Assembly: GCA_951640165.1 (NCBI GenBank)
Contig: OX621255.1
Location: forward strand, 3,038,001 to 3,102,000
Length of the DNA stretch: 64,000 nucleotides
From: Pseudoips prasinana
Lineage: Eukaryota; Arthropoda; Insecta; Lepidoptera; Nolidae
Direction of reading: 5' to 3'
The translations under genes and the position numbers were made by a program. The notes below the pieces were generated by a model. That model was not told where the DNA came from. It ran no database searches and saw nothing but the letters and a program-made list of their open reading frames with translations. Positions 40,483 through 50,768 of the stretch are shown in pieces. Numbering within the stretch: the stretch's first letter is position 1; each line of letters begins with the position of its first letter.

Positions 40483-42172
40483 TCGAATTCCATCATTTTA
40501 CTTCAGCAGCCGCCTGAGATGTGGCCCGAACCCCATAAGGGTGCCTTCAGGTATTAGTCGCTTAAATTAAGCTACTGGCTGAGAGCCTTTTGCGCTAGCC
40601 AACTGCTCGTTGTTTACAATTCTATACTATTGCTAAATGTAACAATAATAGCTTAGTAACTTGCTATTTATTATTTATTTAAGGATATCTATACGTATAA
40701 TAAAATCGTAGGAAAGTCAAAACTGTACATTGAATATTTTTTTAAAAGGATACTTGGGGCGTGATCTACATACGATATCGAAACCAAAAATATAGTTTTT
40801 AGAATTTTTGTCTGTTTGTCTGTTTGTCTGTATGTATGTCCGGGCTAAACTCAAAAACTACTGCATGGATTAACTTCAAATTTTGCATTAATATTACTAA
40901 GAGGTCGGGTCAACATATAGGCTACATATTATCACGTTATCATCTACGGGGGAGGAGCTGTGATCTTATCTATACATATAATAAAATCGTAGGAAAGTCA
41001 AAACTGTACATTGATTCATTTTTTAAAAGGATACTTGGGGCGTGATCTACAATCGATATCGAAACCAAAAAAATAGTTTTTAGAATTTTTGTCTGTTTGT
41101 CTGTATGTATGTCCGGGCTAAACTCAAAAACGACTGCATGGATTAACTTCAAATTTTGCATTAATATTACTAAGAGGTCGGGTCAACATATAGGCTACAT
41201 ATTATCACGCTATCACCTACGGGGAAGGAGCTGTGATCTTATCTATACATATAATAAAATCGTAGGAAAGTCAAAACTGTACATTGAATATTTTTTTTAA
41301 AGGATACTTGGGGCGTGACCTACAATCGATATCGAAACCAAAAATATACTTAGTTTGTAGAATTTTTGTCTGTTTGTCTGTATGTATGTCCGGGCTAAAC
41401 TCAAAAACGACTGCATGGATTAACTTCAAATTTTGCATTAATATTACTAAGAGATCGGGTCAACATATAGGCTACATATTATCACGCTGTCACTTACTGG
41501 GGAGGAGCTGTGATCTTATCTATACATATAATAAAATCGTAGGAAAGTCAAAACTGTACATTGAATATTTTTTTAAAAGGATACTTGGGGCGTGATCTAC
41601 AATCGATATCGAAACCAAAAATATAGTTTTTAGAATTTTTGTCTGTTTGTCCGGGCTAAACTCAAAAAGCACTGCATGGTTTAACTTCAAATTTTGCATT
41701 AATATTACTTAGAGGTCGGGTCAACCTAATCTAATGGGAGTTACCTTTGTGATTAATGCATCGTTGATTATTATTTTACTTTAGTTGACTTACTGACTTT
41801 ACTTAAGGACAATTGATGACATCGGGTTATTTTCTTTAAATAACAGTAGCAAAGTAGTCTTTAGTTTATTTCATAGCTAGGTTATTTATAGGTTAGGTTT
41901 TCTCTAATTTATATTGCTTATTTCTTTTGAAAGTTATATTTTTTAGATTTAGCTAGAAATATGTAGTTATATTGGTTATCATTCAAAATTGTCGCGGACG
42001 AAGTCGCGGGCACCAGCTAGTTAAAAATATATGTGACGAAACGGACCGCACGGACGGACTAATTCAAAATATTTTGTTGCTTTAATTACTGTGTTTATGT
42101 AATACATTGTGAGCTTGACAAGTACAAGTGTATGTAAATACCAAAGTGCTGAATAAATTTCATTATTTCATA
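40483..42172 (+). repeat. Repeat X, copy 2, split by a Helitron
   Basis: 40483-40687 (ATAAGGGTGCCTTCAGGTAT, TAGTCGCTTAAATTAAGCTA, TTATTTAAGGATA) and 42021-42172 (ACCGCACGGACGGACTAATT, GTGCTGAATAAATTTCATTA) correspond to 13725-13990 and 14440-14489. Copy 1 shows the uninterrupted target. Confidence 0.7.
40688..42020 (+). mobile_element. Composite Helitron: four tandem Helitron-A 5' units plus a Helitron-B 3' end
   Basis: Unit starts (TCTATACRTATAATAAAATC) at 40688, 40969, 41242 and 41519, periods 281, 273 and 277 bp. The first three units stop at GAGCTGTGATCTTA, before the family A hairpin. The fourth breaks at about 41727 and continues with the Helitron-B 3' segment (CTAATGGGAG, GGACAATTGATGAC, GCGGGCACCAGCTAG). 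Host A before and T after. Chance frames of 60-100 codons inside are not genes. Confidence 0.85.
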
Positions 42173-42424
42173 CTAGCTGTGCCCCGCGGTTTTACCCGCG
42201 TTAAACTTTATAAATTATCACAGATCCTCCCCCGTGGGTGATAGCGTGATAATATGTAGCCTATATGTTGACCCGACCTCTTAGTAATATTCATGCAAAA
42301 AATTATATAAATCCTTGAAGTACTTTTGGAGTTTACCCCGGACATACATACAGACAAACAGACAAATATTCTAAAAACTATATTTTTGGCTTCGATATCG
42401 ATTATAGATCACGCTCCAAGTATC
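42173..42424 (-). mobile_element. Helitron-A, 5'-truncated
   Basis: CTAG end at 42173 (A|CTAG on the plus strand), hairpin CCGCGGTTTTACCCGCG. The TC end is cut at 42424 where SINE-B begins. Confidence 0.8.
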
Positions 42425-42640
42425 GAAGATCATCCTAGCCCCAAACTAAGCAAAGCTTGTACTATGGGTACCAGGCGACGATATACATACTTATATAGAT
42501 AGATAACACATAGAAAACATCCATGACTCAGAAACAAATATTGGGGCTCATCACACAAATATTTGCACTTGCCGGGATTCGAACCCAGGACCACCAGCTT
42601 CGTAGGCAGGAGCACTACCAACTAGGCTACGATGACCGTC
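42425..42640 (-). mobile_element. SINE-B copy
   Basis: GATCATCCTAGCCCCAAACT, CATGACTCAGAAACAAATAT, GCCGGGATTCGAACCCAGGA, AACTAGGCTACGATGACCGT. Confidence 0.85.
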
Positions 42641-42696
42641 TAGGCTTTTGTACAGCTGTGGACGTAATTCAGCTGGCATGATGATGGTGATGATAG
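42641..42696 (+). mobile_element. Family F tail fragment
   Basis: AGGCTTTTGTACAGCTGTGG, ATGATGATGGTGATGATAG. Confidence 0.6.
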
Positions 42697-43802
42697 ATAT
42701 AAAGAAAAGTCGCTTGTATATTTTATATATATATATAAAAAGTTAAGTTGTTGCAAACTTTCTCATCATTTATGATCGCCTGATCGCGTCCATGGGAAAT
42801 GATAGGGTTGATTTAAAACCTCTTAAGCTGGCGTGAAAGTGCGCTATTACATTCTAATAACACACAAAGATCACCATTGAAAATCACCATTTCAGATTCG
42901 TTCCGCTCATCGAAAATAGAGTAACATGATACTATGTTTGCGTCCTTTGCATCTGTCAACGCCATATTGACTCAACCCTACGATGCTCCTTGCACACGCA
43001 TCCGATTGACAATGCGAAAATTTGCATACGCCATTTAAGGGTTAGAAAAAATTAACATATGATTACTTTTGAGTTTTAGCATCATTCAAATTTGAACTTT
43101 ATTCTTTCACAATAGAATTCAAAAATAGAATAGGACCTGCTTTAAAGATACGGATGCTCTTTTCAAAGATTTTTCTAATGCCATTCAAAGGAATTTGAAT
43201 CTTATGTGCTTAAGTTAGGGTTGAGTTTGCAGTGCGAAGTTTTATCATGGGAACACTCAACCCTCAAATGGCTTATGATAATTTTTCCTTGAATTATTTT
43301 TGCTATCATTTTTCAATAGCTCATTAGTGTGTACCTATCGAGCCGTAAGTGGCGTTGGGTCTAAAATCCGCGGATCTTCGTGTATTGTGCCAAGACCGAT
43401 TTTATGGCCGTCATTTGAATTTTTGAAGGTTAAATTTGCATGATTGTGATTTACTGTCTATTTTTGTATGGAATATGAGTGGATTTATGGTTTACGCATA
43501 AATGCACTTAATCTATGAATGAGTGAAGTTCGCATAATGTGGCGAGATTTTTAAATGATCGGGTATTGGTAATGGTTGTATGGGATGAATTGTATGGGTT
43601 AAATATTTTGGATGTAAAGTTTGTTTTGTGTTAAAACTAGTATCGGTTCAAAGCTATCTTTTAATATAACGTATAACCGAATTATAAAGCCACCTACATG
43701 CTTTAATTAATTTATTATTACATGTTATAATTTGCGTCTTTGTTAACATACAGGTGTTGTAACGGATTGAATTTTTTTTAAACAAATATATTTAGATCTT
43801 GG
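42697..43802. other. Unclassified, possibly unique, 1.1 kb
   Basis: No repeat shared within the window and no frame with recognisable content. The longest stretch free of identified repeats here. Confidence 0.4.
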
Positions 43803-43910
43803 GCCAGGCCTTTACAAGATGAACCGTAAGGGTCGCTGAAAGCCGCTAGATGCGGATAGCGCAAAACCGGCAATTGTGTAGATCTTCGGGGATGTCTTTT
43901 TCCATGATAT
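43803..43910 (+). pseudogene. LINE-H C-terminal fragment
   Basis: GCCAGGCCTTTACAAGATGA, GGTCGCTGAAAGCCGCTAGA, TGCGGATAGCGCAAAACCGG: decayed match to 5080-5170. Confidence 0.65.
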
Positions 43911-44552
43911 CCATTATGAGATAACTCTAGTAGAGGCTGGTGCTTATAGACTTCAGTTTAACCGAGTTTGCAGAAAGTGGTAGTCACAATCACTGTAAAA
44001 ATAATAAAAACAACATTATATGTGAATATCACAATACCATACTATTTCTAATTAATAAACCTGTGTGATTGGAAGACCCCCGTCAGGAATGGTGATATAG
44101 GAATTCCTTGTGAATTAGCTAATCTATAGAACTCACGTCGTATTAAAAAAAACCCTAACAAATTTTTAAGCATTATAGTTTGAAGTTATACAACTAGCCG
44201 TGCACAATGATAGTTGATGCATCATCTCGATACTCACACTCACTCACAGACACACACACATTCGTAAGTATATGAGGAAAATAATCAAATAGGAGAGATC
44301 CTTTTTCATTACGTGTCGACCTCGTAATGACCCTAGAATAAAGCATCGTATTAGGTCGATTTCTACCAGTCTACTCCTACCATAAACCACATTAAGAATA
44401 TTCTTCCAAAAAAAACAATGAGTAAAAATCTAGATACCTACGATTCAGAAGGTCGATTATCCCAAACGTAACTTTTACGCTGCTGGAAATATGATGTTCC
44501 AACGATTTTTTTTATTTGTTTTAAGTTCCAATAGAAAGTCTAATAAGAAAAC
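43911..44552. other. Unclassified AT-rich region
   Basis: No feature recognised. Confidence 0.3.
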
Positions 44553-44745
44553 ATATAGGTCTTTGCAATTTGTATAGTTCGTTTCTTTAATAGGAAACAA
44601 GTGTGGTCATAAATTATAGATCCTAACAATAGCTAACAACACTGGCCACTGACAAATTTATAACGTAAAGTTAATGTGGTCATTCGTTTTAGTTTGAGAT
44701 GACCTTATATAGACCGTCGTATTTAAAAAAAATTAACAGCCTTAT
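44553..44745. repeat. Unclassified 190-bp repeat R, copy 1
   Basis: GCAATTTGTATAGTTCGTTT, CTTTAATAGGAAACAAGTGT, GGTCATTCGTTTTAGTTTGA, GACCTTATATAGACCGTCGT; matches 48721-48905 at high identity. No clear inverted repeats. Confidence 0.6.
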
Positions 44746-44969
44746 AACTGTATTCAGTAATAAGTATATTTGTTATTAATTGTTAAAATATATTTGTGCG
44801 CCATAAAGACAACATGGCAACACCACTTCAAACAAAAAAAAATATATCTTGCATGCTTCTATTTGTAGACTTACGTATAACTAATATATAAATATATCTT
44901 GTCTTTAAAAGTGGATTAAAATAGTAACAGAATGGTATCCAAGGTAGGAGATGAGGTAGTAAAGGAATA

Positions 44970-45078
44970 AGATGGGAGGATGACCTAAAAATGACCTTAG
45001 AACCATTTTGGATAAGAGTAGTTGCTGACAGAACACAATAGAGAGAGTTGGAGGAGGCCTTTGCCGTAAGGCAAACCA
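44970..45078 (+). pseudogene. RTE-type LINE C-terminal fragment
   Basis: RWEDDLKMTLEPFWIRVVAD, RTQ, stop, RELEEAFAVRQTKF: the RW.DD....G..W...A.DR..W..L.EAF pattern of RTE-like C-termini, a different family from LINE-H. One in-frame stop. It joins family F at 45081. Confidence 0.75.
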
Positions 45079-45081
45079 AAT

Positions 45082-45320
45082 TTGCTGTGTGGTGACTTTT
45101 TAAATGTCGGAATATCATCTCATCCCGTGTGCGTAGAAGTCAACCCGAGGGAATATTTACCAGAGGACGGGCAGCAGCTTCCTTCTGAGTACTATGTCCA
45201 TCTAAATGCAATCGCCAACCCGTCTGCCAAGCGTGGCGATTATGGCATATCCCTTAAGATGATTTTACGATTCTTGGGGTAGGCTTGTCCAGCAGTGGAC
45301 TTTCTTCAGCTGTAATGAAG
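45082..45320 (+). mobile_element. Family F copy
   Basis: TGCTGTGTGGTGAC, CAACCCGAGGGAATATTTAC, GCAATCGCCAACCCGTCTGC, GGCTTGTCCAGCAGTGGACT, CTTCAGCTGTAATGAAG. Confidence 0.75.
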
Positions 45321-46320
45321 AAACCGATACCTAGATACCGACAATAGTTATAACCGATAGTAGATAGTTTTTAACTTTCTCTTTTAAATTACTTTTATAC
45401 AGTTTTTACCTAAAATTTAAGAGTCGATATGTCAAATTGGTCGGACATACAGGCTTTATTATTATTATATATAAGCTTAAATTTTCTAGTATATTACACC
45501 ACACAATTCTCAAACGGAAAATGTCGATCCCTGTGCAAAATACCCTGATTATAAGAACAAAAAAGGCGTTCAGCCGATTTGCTAAACATTTTTTAAGTCT
45601 GTTAATACTAGCGTGATAATAAAACTCCGTAGTAAAAACATAATATACTGTCAGTAATTCAGTATTTCTTCGCGTAATTGCGTAAATACGTGATAAGTCT
45701 CCATTATAATAGTACCTAAGCGTAATACTTGATATATATTCTTACAGGCGCAAAAATCACTAATAACTCTTTAAGCAGAAAAAAACAGTTCTTCGGATCC
45801 AACTGTTAACTGTTTTAATAAATTCAAATAGCCACAAAAACATACTGATCAGAAACAATTCCATTACGACTTGTGTACACGCACATTATTGTAGTCAAAA
45901 ACACAAAGCTAAATAAATCGACCGGTATACCATTTATCAAACTGCCGCCTGCATTTTTAATTAGTAAAAAACATATTCGGACAGTGCGCAGTGGTGCGTC
46001 CCAATCTGCTTCCGATCTTGGTCAATTGGACCTTCCATTCGCACTGTAGGGTGAAGTGTAATTTTGTCTCTTTCTCACATGCTTTAGTAATTAGTTTCTC
46101 ATGTATAGAGCTTTTGTTTAGAATGACATGTGGTGTCTGTTGGTAACAGTTAATTATGTTTTTACCGATGGTATCGATCGGTATCGATGTATTGCGATGG
46201 TAATGAGCACATCCCTATGTCTTCGTTAACTTCGTTTGTGGTTTGTGTTATCGAAAGTGAAAGGGGACTTTTGTATTTTATTTTTAGTTAGATATTAATT
46301 ACTTAACGGTTTCCTATTTG
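45321..46320. other. Unclassified region
   Basis: 46155-46190 has GGTATCGATCGGTATCGATG, a doubled TATCGAT motif resembling insect DRE core-promoter elements. No downstream gene was identified. Confidence 0.35.
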
Positions 46321-46432
46321 TGGATTAATCTTTTGTTTTGGTGCCCTGGAGTCTTGAAGTTGGTGGCATGGCGATCGCTCGTGAGGTTCGGCGCTGTCTC
46401 ATCGTGTTATGAGAGTGTAGAAAAGTAGAGTG

Positions 46433-46540
46433 CACCTGTGGTTCAGAACACATACACACACGCACACACAAACACAACCACACATACTCACACACATACG
46501 CACACATACACACTACACGCCCATATATACACACCCAGAG
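46433..46540. repeat. (CA)n-rich simple sequence
   Basis: Interrupted CACACA runs through about 46445-46532. Confidence 0.7.
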
Positions 46541-46623
46541 CGCTACATATTATGTAGTACGAACACTATTCTCTGTTGATTTTTTAGCAAGGAGACTTTT
46601 ACTATTATTAAATAAAAATTTTG

Positions 46624-46887
46624 ACAGTCACCGTAGACTAGTTGATAGTGCTTCTGCCTACGAAGCTGGTGGTCCTGGGTTCGAATCCCGGTAAGTGCAA
46701 ATATTTGTGTGATGAGCACGAATATTTGTTTCTGAGTCATGGATGTTTTCTATGTATATAAGTATTTATCTATCTATATAAGTATGTATATCGTCGCCTG
46801 GTACCCATAGTACAAGCTATGCTTAGTTTGGGGCTAGGATGATCTGTGTGACATTGTCCCCAGATATTATTATTATTATATTTAAAA
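46624..46887 (+). mobile_element. SINE-B, full length
   Basis: CAGTCACCGTAGACTAGTTG, GTCCTGGGTTCGAATCCCGG, GGTACCCATAGTACAAGCTA, TGACATTGTCCCCAGATATT, tail (ATT)n. Confidence 0.85.
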
Positions 46888-46894
46888 AAAATAC

Positions 46895-47082
46895 ACCTAT
46901 TATAGCGCAGTGGTTAAGACGCCTCGATTCGCCATATGCCATTTCCGCATAGGAAAAATATTTGTGTGACTCATAAGTAGTTGTTCTGAGTCTGGGTGTG
47001 ATTTCTCTTCATCAATTATATGTTTGTAAAGTACCCCACGACAAAACACTTCCCAAGTGCGGGTGTTACCTTAAAATAAAGA
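46895..47082 (+). mobile_element. SINE-D, diverged
   Basis: TATAGCGCAGTGGTTAAGAC head, GTTCTGAGTCTGGGTGTGAT core, TTTGTAAAGTACCCCACGAC tail, AAGTGCGGGTGTTACC. Confidence 0.75.
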
Positions 47083-47609
47083 AAACTCTTTACATTTTTA
47101 CACAATTGGTCAAATGATAATTAAAAGTCAACAGCAAGCCAATTTACATAGGATTGTTAGTTTTTTTTCTATTTATCCGCTATGAACCGGCTGCTTAAAG
47201 AATATTTCCTGGCAGGTAGTAATCGAATGGACTACATGACTTAAAATTATATATTTATTAATATTTTTCAAACATTTATATTATTATGTTAACCGACAAT
47301 AAATATTATAGTTTTTGCTAAAATTAATGTTTATTTTTATCACTTGTCATGATCAACTGACAGACGTGAGTCTGACAACTTTGATCTAAACAATCGTTTG
47401 CGGATATGAATGTCAGTTTTTCTGTTTAGTACTCTACAATTACTCAACTGATCATGATGTAATTTTGCACACACGCTACCAAGGCTAAAGAAAAGGACAT
47501 AAGTAGTAGAAAAAAAGCTGGTTCTGAAGGAATATGGGAGTGAAAGCGCGGGCGGTAACCTTTACTTACACTTTACTCTCACATAGTATCTCGCCAACAT
47601 GGTCAAGTC
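47083..47609. other. Unclassified region
   Basis: No feature recognised. Confidence 0.3.
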
Positions 47610-47770
47610 ACCTCTGACATGGTTTTACGACTTCTGTCTAAGGACTACAACAGAACCGATAGGTTAACGAGCCCTATGAAGGATATCGAGACAGTCAGAA
47701 ACCGCTTTTGCATTCACCCGTCTATAAACTGACTGCGTGTATGTGCTTAACCTTACCTCAACCTTACTAA
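47610..47770 (-). mobile_element. SINE-5S, diverged
   Basis: CTCTGACATGGTTTTACGAC, CATTCACCCGTCTATAAACT, GTGCTTAACCTTACC. Confidence 0.55.
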
Positions 47771-47797
47771 GTGCTTAACGTCGGTGATGACTTCATC

Positions 47798-47900
47798 ATA
47801 ATCATCATCATCATATCAGCCGAAAGACGTCCACTGCTAGACAAAGGCCTCCCCCAAGGATCTCCACAATAGCCGGTCCTGCGCTGCCCGCATCCAATGG
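47798..47900 (-). pseudogene. LINE-H 3' end
   Basis: (ATCATC)n, CAGCCGAAAGACGTCCACTG, CAAAGGCCTCCCCCAAGGAT, GGTCCTGCGCTGCCCGCATC: reverse of the 5090-5215 end. Confidence 0.75.
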
Positions 47901-47954
47901 CAAATGAGTTACGGACGATTAAATAAAAATAAATATCTTCGGACTATTTGTGTC

Positions 47955-48437
47955 AGATTATTATATGTTTGTAAAGTTCCCCGCGAGACAGGGATTAATG
48001 TCCCTAATGTAGAAGAAGAAGAAGAAGAAAAAATATTTATTGAGCACACATAATAAAGATACAAAAAGACACAATCAGAGTAACAATGATAGCTAACAAT
48101 TGTACTTATAAATTGCATCAAATAATAGTATACAAGATAATTATAACACACACACACACACACACATAACACACACAAAACACACACACACACACAAATA
48201 CTGAAGCTAAATTGGAAATTATTGTAAAATTTAAATAATTGAATTATTTTGGTTTATATTAGTAAACTTTAGCTGCATACGTATAAGGAATTGACGCAAG
48301 CGTTTCCGGAATGTGTTAATAGTTTAAGCAGTTTTAATAGGTGGGGGTATATTATTCCATACTTTGCTAGCGGCATAACGAAAGCTCCCTCTGAATGCAG
48401 CTATTTTAATGTGGGCGTCGTCTTTAAAAAAAAAAAC
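47955..48437 (+). mobile_element. SINE-D tail split by a LINE insertion
   Basis: TTATATGTTTGTAAAGTTCC...GGATTAATGTCCC, then TAATGT, LINE, TAATGT, then GGGCGTCGTCTTTAAAAAAA. The TAATGT duplication (48005-48010, 48407-48412) marks the insertion. Confidence 0.75.
48011..48406 (-). pseudogene. 5'-truncated LINE with RT C-terminus and (TTC)n tail
   Basis: Minus strand from 48406: AFRGSFRYAASKVWNNIPPP, IKTA, stop, TINTFRKRLRQFLIRMQ. This is the SF.YAA.K.WN.IPP...FR..L..FL end of jockey/CR1 RT proteins, with one premature stop. The 3' UTR contains a (GT)n run (48147-48196 on the plus strand) and ends CTCAATAAATATTTTTTC, (TTC)n. Confidence 0.8.
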
Positions 48438-48652
48438 AATAATAATTAACGCGCTGCCATCCGATCCCAAACTAGGTTTAGCCCAGGTACTATTGCAACA
48501 TTTGCAACCAGACAACTGATAAACATACCTATATATTTCCAAATACATACATATTATAGATCAATTACACCCAGACTCAAAACCAATAATCGTGCTTATC
48601 CCACAAAGATTTTGTCCTGGCTGAGGATCGAACCTACGACCTCTGACAGACC
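48438..48652 (-). mobile_element. SINE-E, near full length
   Basis: TTAACGCGCTGCCATCCGAT, AATTACACCCAGACTCAAAA (core), TTTTGTCCTGGCTGAGGATC, GAACCTACGACCTCTGAC. Confidence 0.75.
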
Positions 48653-48720
48653 AGTCAAACTTGCAGATTGCATTTTGAAGCCGTAAACAAGTCGGTGCAC
48701 CAGCTATGTGCATGTTTACA

Positions 48721-48905
48721 AAATATAGGTCATCGCAATTTGTATAGTTCGTTTCTTTAATAGGAAACAAATGTGGTCATAAATTCTAGACCCTTACAAT
48801 AGCAACACCGGCCACAGATACATTTATATAGTGAAGTTAATGTGGTCATTCGTTTTAGTTTGACATGACCTTATATAGACCGTTGTATTAAAAAAAATAA
48901 CAGCC
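48721..48905. repeat. Unclassified repeat R, copy 2
   Basis: GCAATTTGTATAGTTCGTTT to GACCTTATATAGACCGTTGT; see 44553. The mariner sits just beyond its right end. Confidence 0.6.
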
Positions 48906-48914
48906 AACATAATA

Positions 48915-50196
48915 GGTCTTTACCTATGAAATTGCCGTTTTGTATGAAAAAATTTAAACGAATTTTTTTCATGAATTTTTTTATTTGTATTAATCGAAGT
49001 AATCACCCATGCAATCAATGCATCTTTGCCATCGCAGTGGCAGTTTATTGATGCCCTTCTTAAAGAAATCAGCTGGACGGGAGGCAACAAATTCTTCAAA
49101 GGCATTTTGTACTGCCTCTCGGGTATTGAATTTTTTTCCCGCCAAGAAGTTATCCAAATTCTGGAAAAAGTAGTAGTCTGTAGGCGCAAGGTCTGGTGAG
49201 TAGGGCGGATGACGGAGAGCTTCCAACCCCAGTTCTTGCAACTTGGAGACCGTCTGCTGTGCAGTATGAGGTCGCGCGTTGTCGTGCAGGAGCAGCGGAG
49301 ACGAGCGATTGACCAATGCTGGTTGGAGATGCGCCAGCTTCTCCATCATTGTGCTCAGTTCTTCACAGTACACATCTGCAGTAATGCTCACCCCGTTTGG
49401 TAAGAAGCTGTGATGAATCACACCGGCGCTAGACCACCAAACAGTGACCATCACTTTTCTAGGGGTAAGTTTTCGTTTAGGGCATTGTTTAGGTGCTGAA
49501 CCAGGATCCAACCAACTTGCTGAGCGCTTGCGGTTATCAAACAGAATCCATTTTTCATCGCAGGTAACAATGCGGTTCAAAATTCCTTCATTTGTGTGTC
49601 TGTTGAGCAGTGCAAGGCACGTCTCGACGCGTACTTCGCGCTGGCGATCATTGAGTTCGTGGGGCACCCATTTGTCAAGCTTTTTTACCTTGCCAATTTG
49701 ACGCAAATGGACCAATATTGTTTTGACGCTAACGTCGAAAGCTGCTGCTAATTCAGCCGTAGATTGTGTATCATCAGCTTCCACAACCGCCTTTAATTCG
49801 TCATTGTCGACCAAAGTCTTCGGACGACCGCGAGGTTCATTTTTCAGGTCGAAATTTCCAGAACGGAAGCGAGCAAACCAATAACAGGTGGTGCGTTGGT
49901 TTGTAGTGTTAGCTCCGTAAACGTCGTTGATGTTGCGTGCCGCTTGTGCCGCGTTGCTGCCACGACGGTACTCATATTCCATAATTACTCGAATTTTTAA
50001 CGTATCCATGATGACGAAAAAGATTGAAATGCGATGAAAATGTAACACTAATCAATAAAGAAATGACTACTTTTGGAAAAAAGAATCCATGTTTTTAAAA
50101 TAAAATTAATTTGAAATTAGAATTCTTAGCCAAACAAAAATTATTTTGATTTGAAATGGCCAGTACTGCAGAACGGCAATTTCATAGGTAAAGACC
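48915..50196 (-). mobile_element. Complete mariner transposon (1.28 kb)
   Basis: Terminal inverted repeats of about 30 bp: GGTCTTTACCTATGAAATTG(CCGTT.TG.A) at the left, complement at the right, 28 of 30 identical. TA flanks both ends (48913-48914, 50197-50198). Size, TIR length and TA duplication are standard mariner. Single copy in the window; matching ends and an open transposase suggest recent arrival. Confidence 0.93.
48990..50009 (-). CDS. Mariner transposase (cecropia-subfamily, Hsmar1/SETMAR-like)
   Basis: Cut-and-paste DNA transposase acting in the nucleus on the flanking TIRs. The ATG at 50009 gives 339 aa, the usual mariner length. An in-frame GTG 13 codons upstream is not needed. 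N-terminal paired-type HTH region (SNAAQAARNINDVYG near residues 18-32; second helix-turn-helix near STAELAAAFDVS). Linker motif WVPHEL at 114-119. Catalytic triad D151 (IVTCDEKW), D243 (HDNARPH), D278 (YSPDLAPTDY): 34 residues separate the last two, the D,D34D signature of mariner. C-terminal block (FNTREAVQNAFEEF, RWQRCIDCMGDYFD) is intact. Close in motif wording to the Hsmar1 lineage, but with the third D present, whereas SETMAR carries N there. No stops or frameshifts. Functional activity is inferred, not shown. Confidence 0.93.
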   Translation of the reverse strand: MDTLKIRVIMEYEYRRGSNAAQAARNINDVYGANTTNQRTTCYWFARFRSGNFDLKNEPRGRPKTLVDNDELKAVVEADDTQSTAELAAAFDVSVKTILVHLRQIGKVKKLDKWVPHELNDRQREVRVETCLALLNRHTNEGILNRIVTCDEKWILFDNRKRSASWLDPGSAPKQCPKRKLTPRKVMVTVWWSSAGVIHHSFLPNGVSITADVYCEELSTMMEKLAHLQPALVNRSSPLLLHDNARPHTAQQTVSKLQELGLEALRHPPYSPDLAPTDYYFFQNLDNFLAGKKFNTREAVQNAFEEFVASRPADFFKKGINKLPLRWQRCIDCMGDYFD

Positions 50197-50397
50197 TAAT
50201 ATAAATTATAAAGTTTCATAATATTATTGAGGGAATAAGATAATTTATAGTTACACACAGTTTACATTTTAAACCTGGACTACCAATGGATCTTCACGTG
50301 GTCGCTCCCCGGACCCTCTCTCAACTAGGACACATCCGGGGAAACTCGGACGGATGACAACCCTAGCTATTTGTTATCATCAAGATCATCATCATAA
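50197..50397. other. Unclassified flank of the mariner
   Basis: No feature recognised. Confidence 0.3.
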
Positions 50398-50406
50398 CAG
50401 CTATAA

Positions 50407-50759
50407 TAATAATGTCCTCCTAGCCGAATTCCGCCACGGCGGCCAGTCTCAACAGAGATTGGCCATCTGTGCTCAAGTGTGTGCGCAAACACAGGAGCAC
50501 GTTCTATTCCATCACTCTCATGATCCCATGGGACGCCTTAGCGACACGACCGGAAAGAGGTCAGGTACAGGACCGACGGCTTTACGTGCTCTCCGAGGCA
50601 CGGGGGTATAATACCGCCAACTCCCAGACTTCGGGCTGATGCTGTGAAATTTTCTTTTTACAGGAAAGTCCCAAAATCACTTTTGGCCCGACCCGGGATT
50701 TGAACCCAGGACCTCGTTAACTGCGGGTGAACACGCTACCGCTAGACCAACGAGGCAGT
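50407..50759 (-). mobile_element. SINE-A, full length, with target duplication
   Basis: (ATT)n-side TAATAATGTCCTCCTAGCCG to GCTAGACCAACGAGGCAGT. CAGCTATAA flanks both sides (50398-50406, 50760-50768). Confidence 0.85.
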
Positions 50760-50768
50760 CAGCTATAA

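Noticed and set aside
40824..41595. Repeated 63-103-codon frames beginning MSVCMSGLNSKTTAWI
   Set aside because: They repeat because the Helitron-A 5' unit is in tandem; the same bases are non-coding in diverged copies with indels.
46325..46534. Cysteine/valine-rich frame in the CA-rich tract (also 47909-48193)
   Set aside because: Generated by (CA)n/(GT)n simple sequence.
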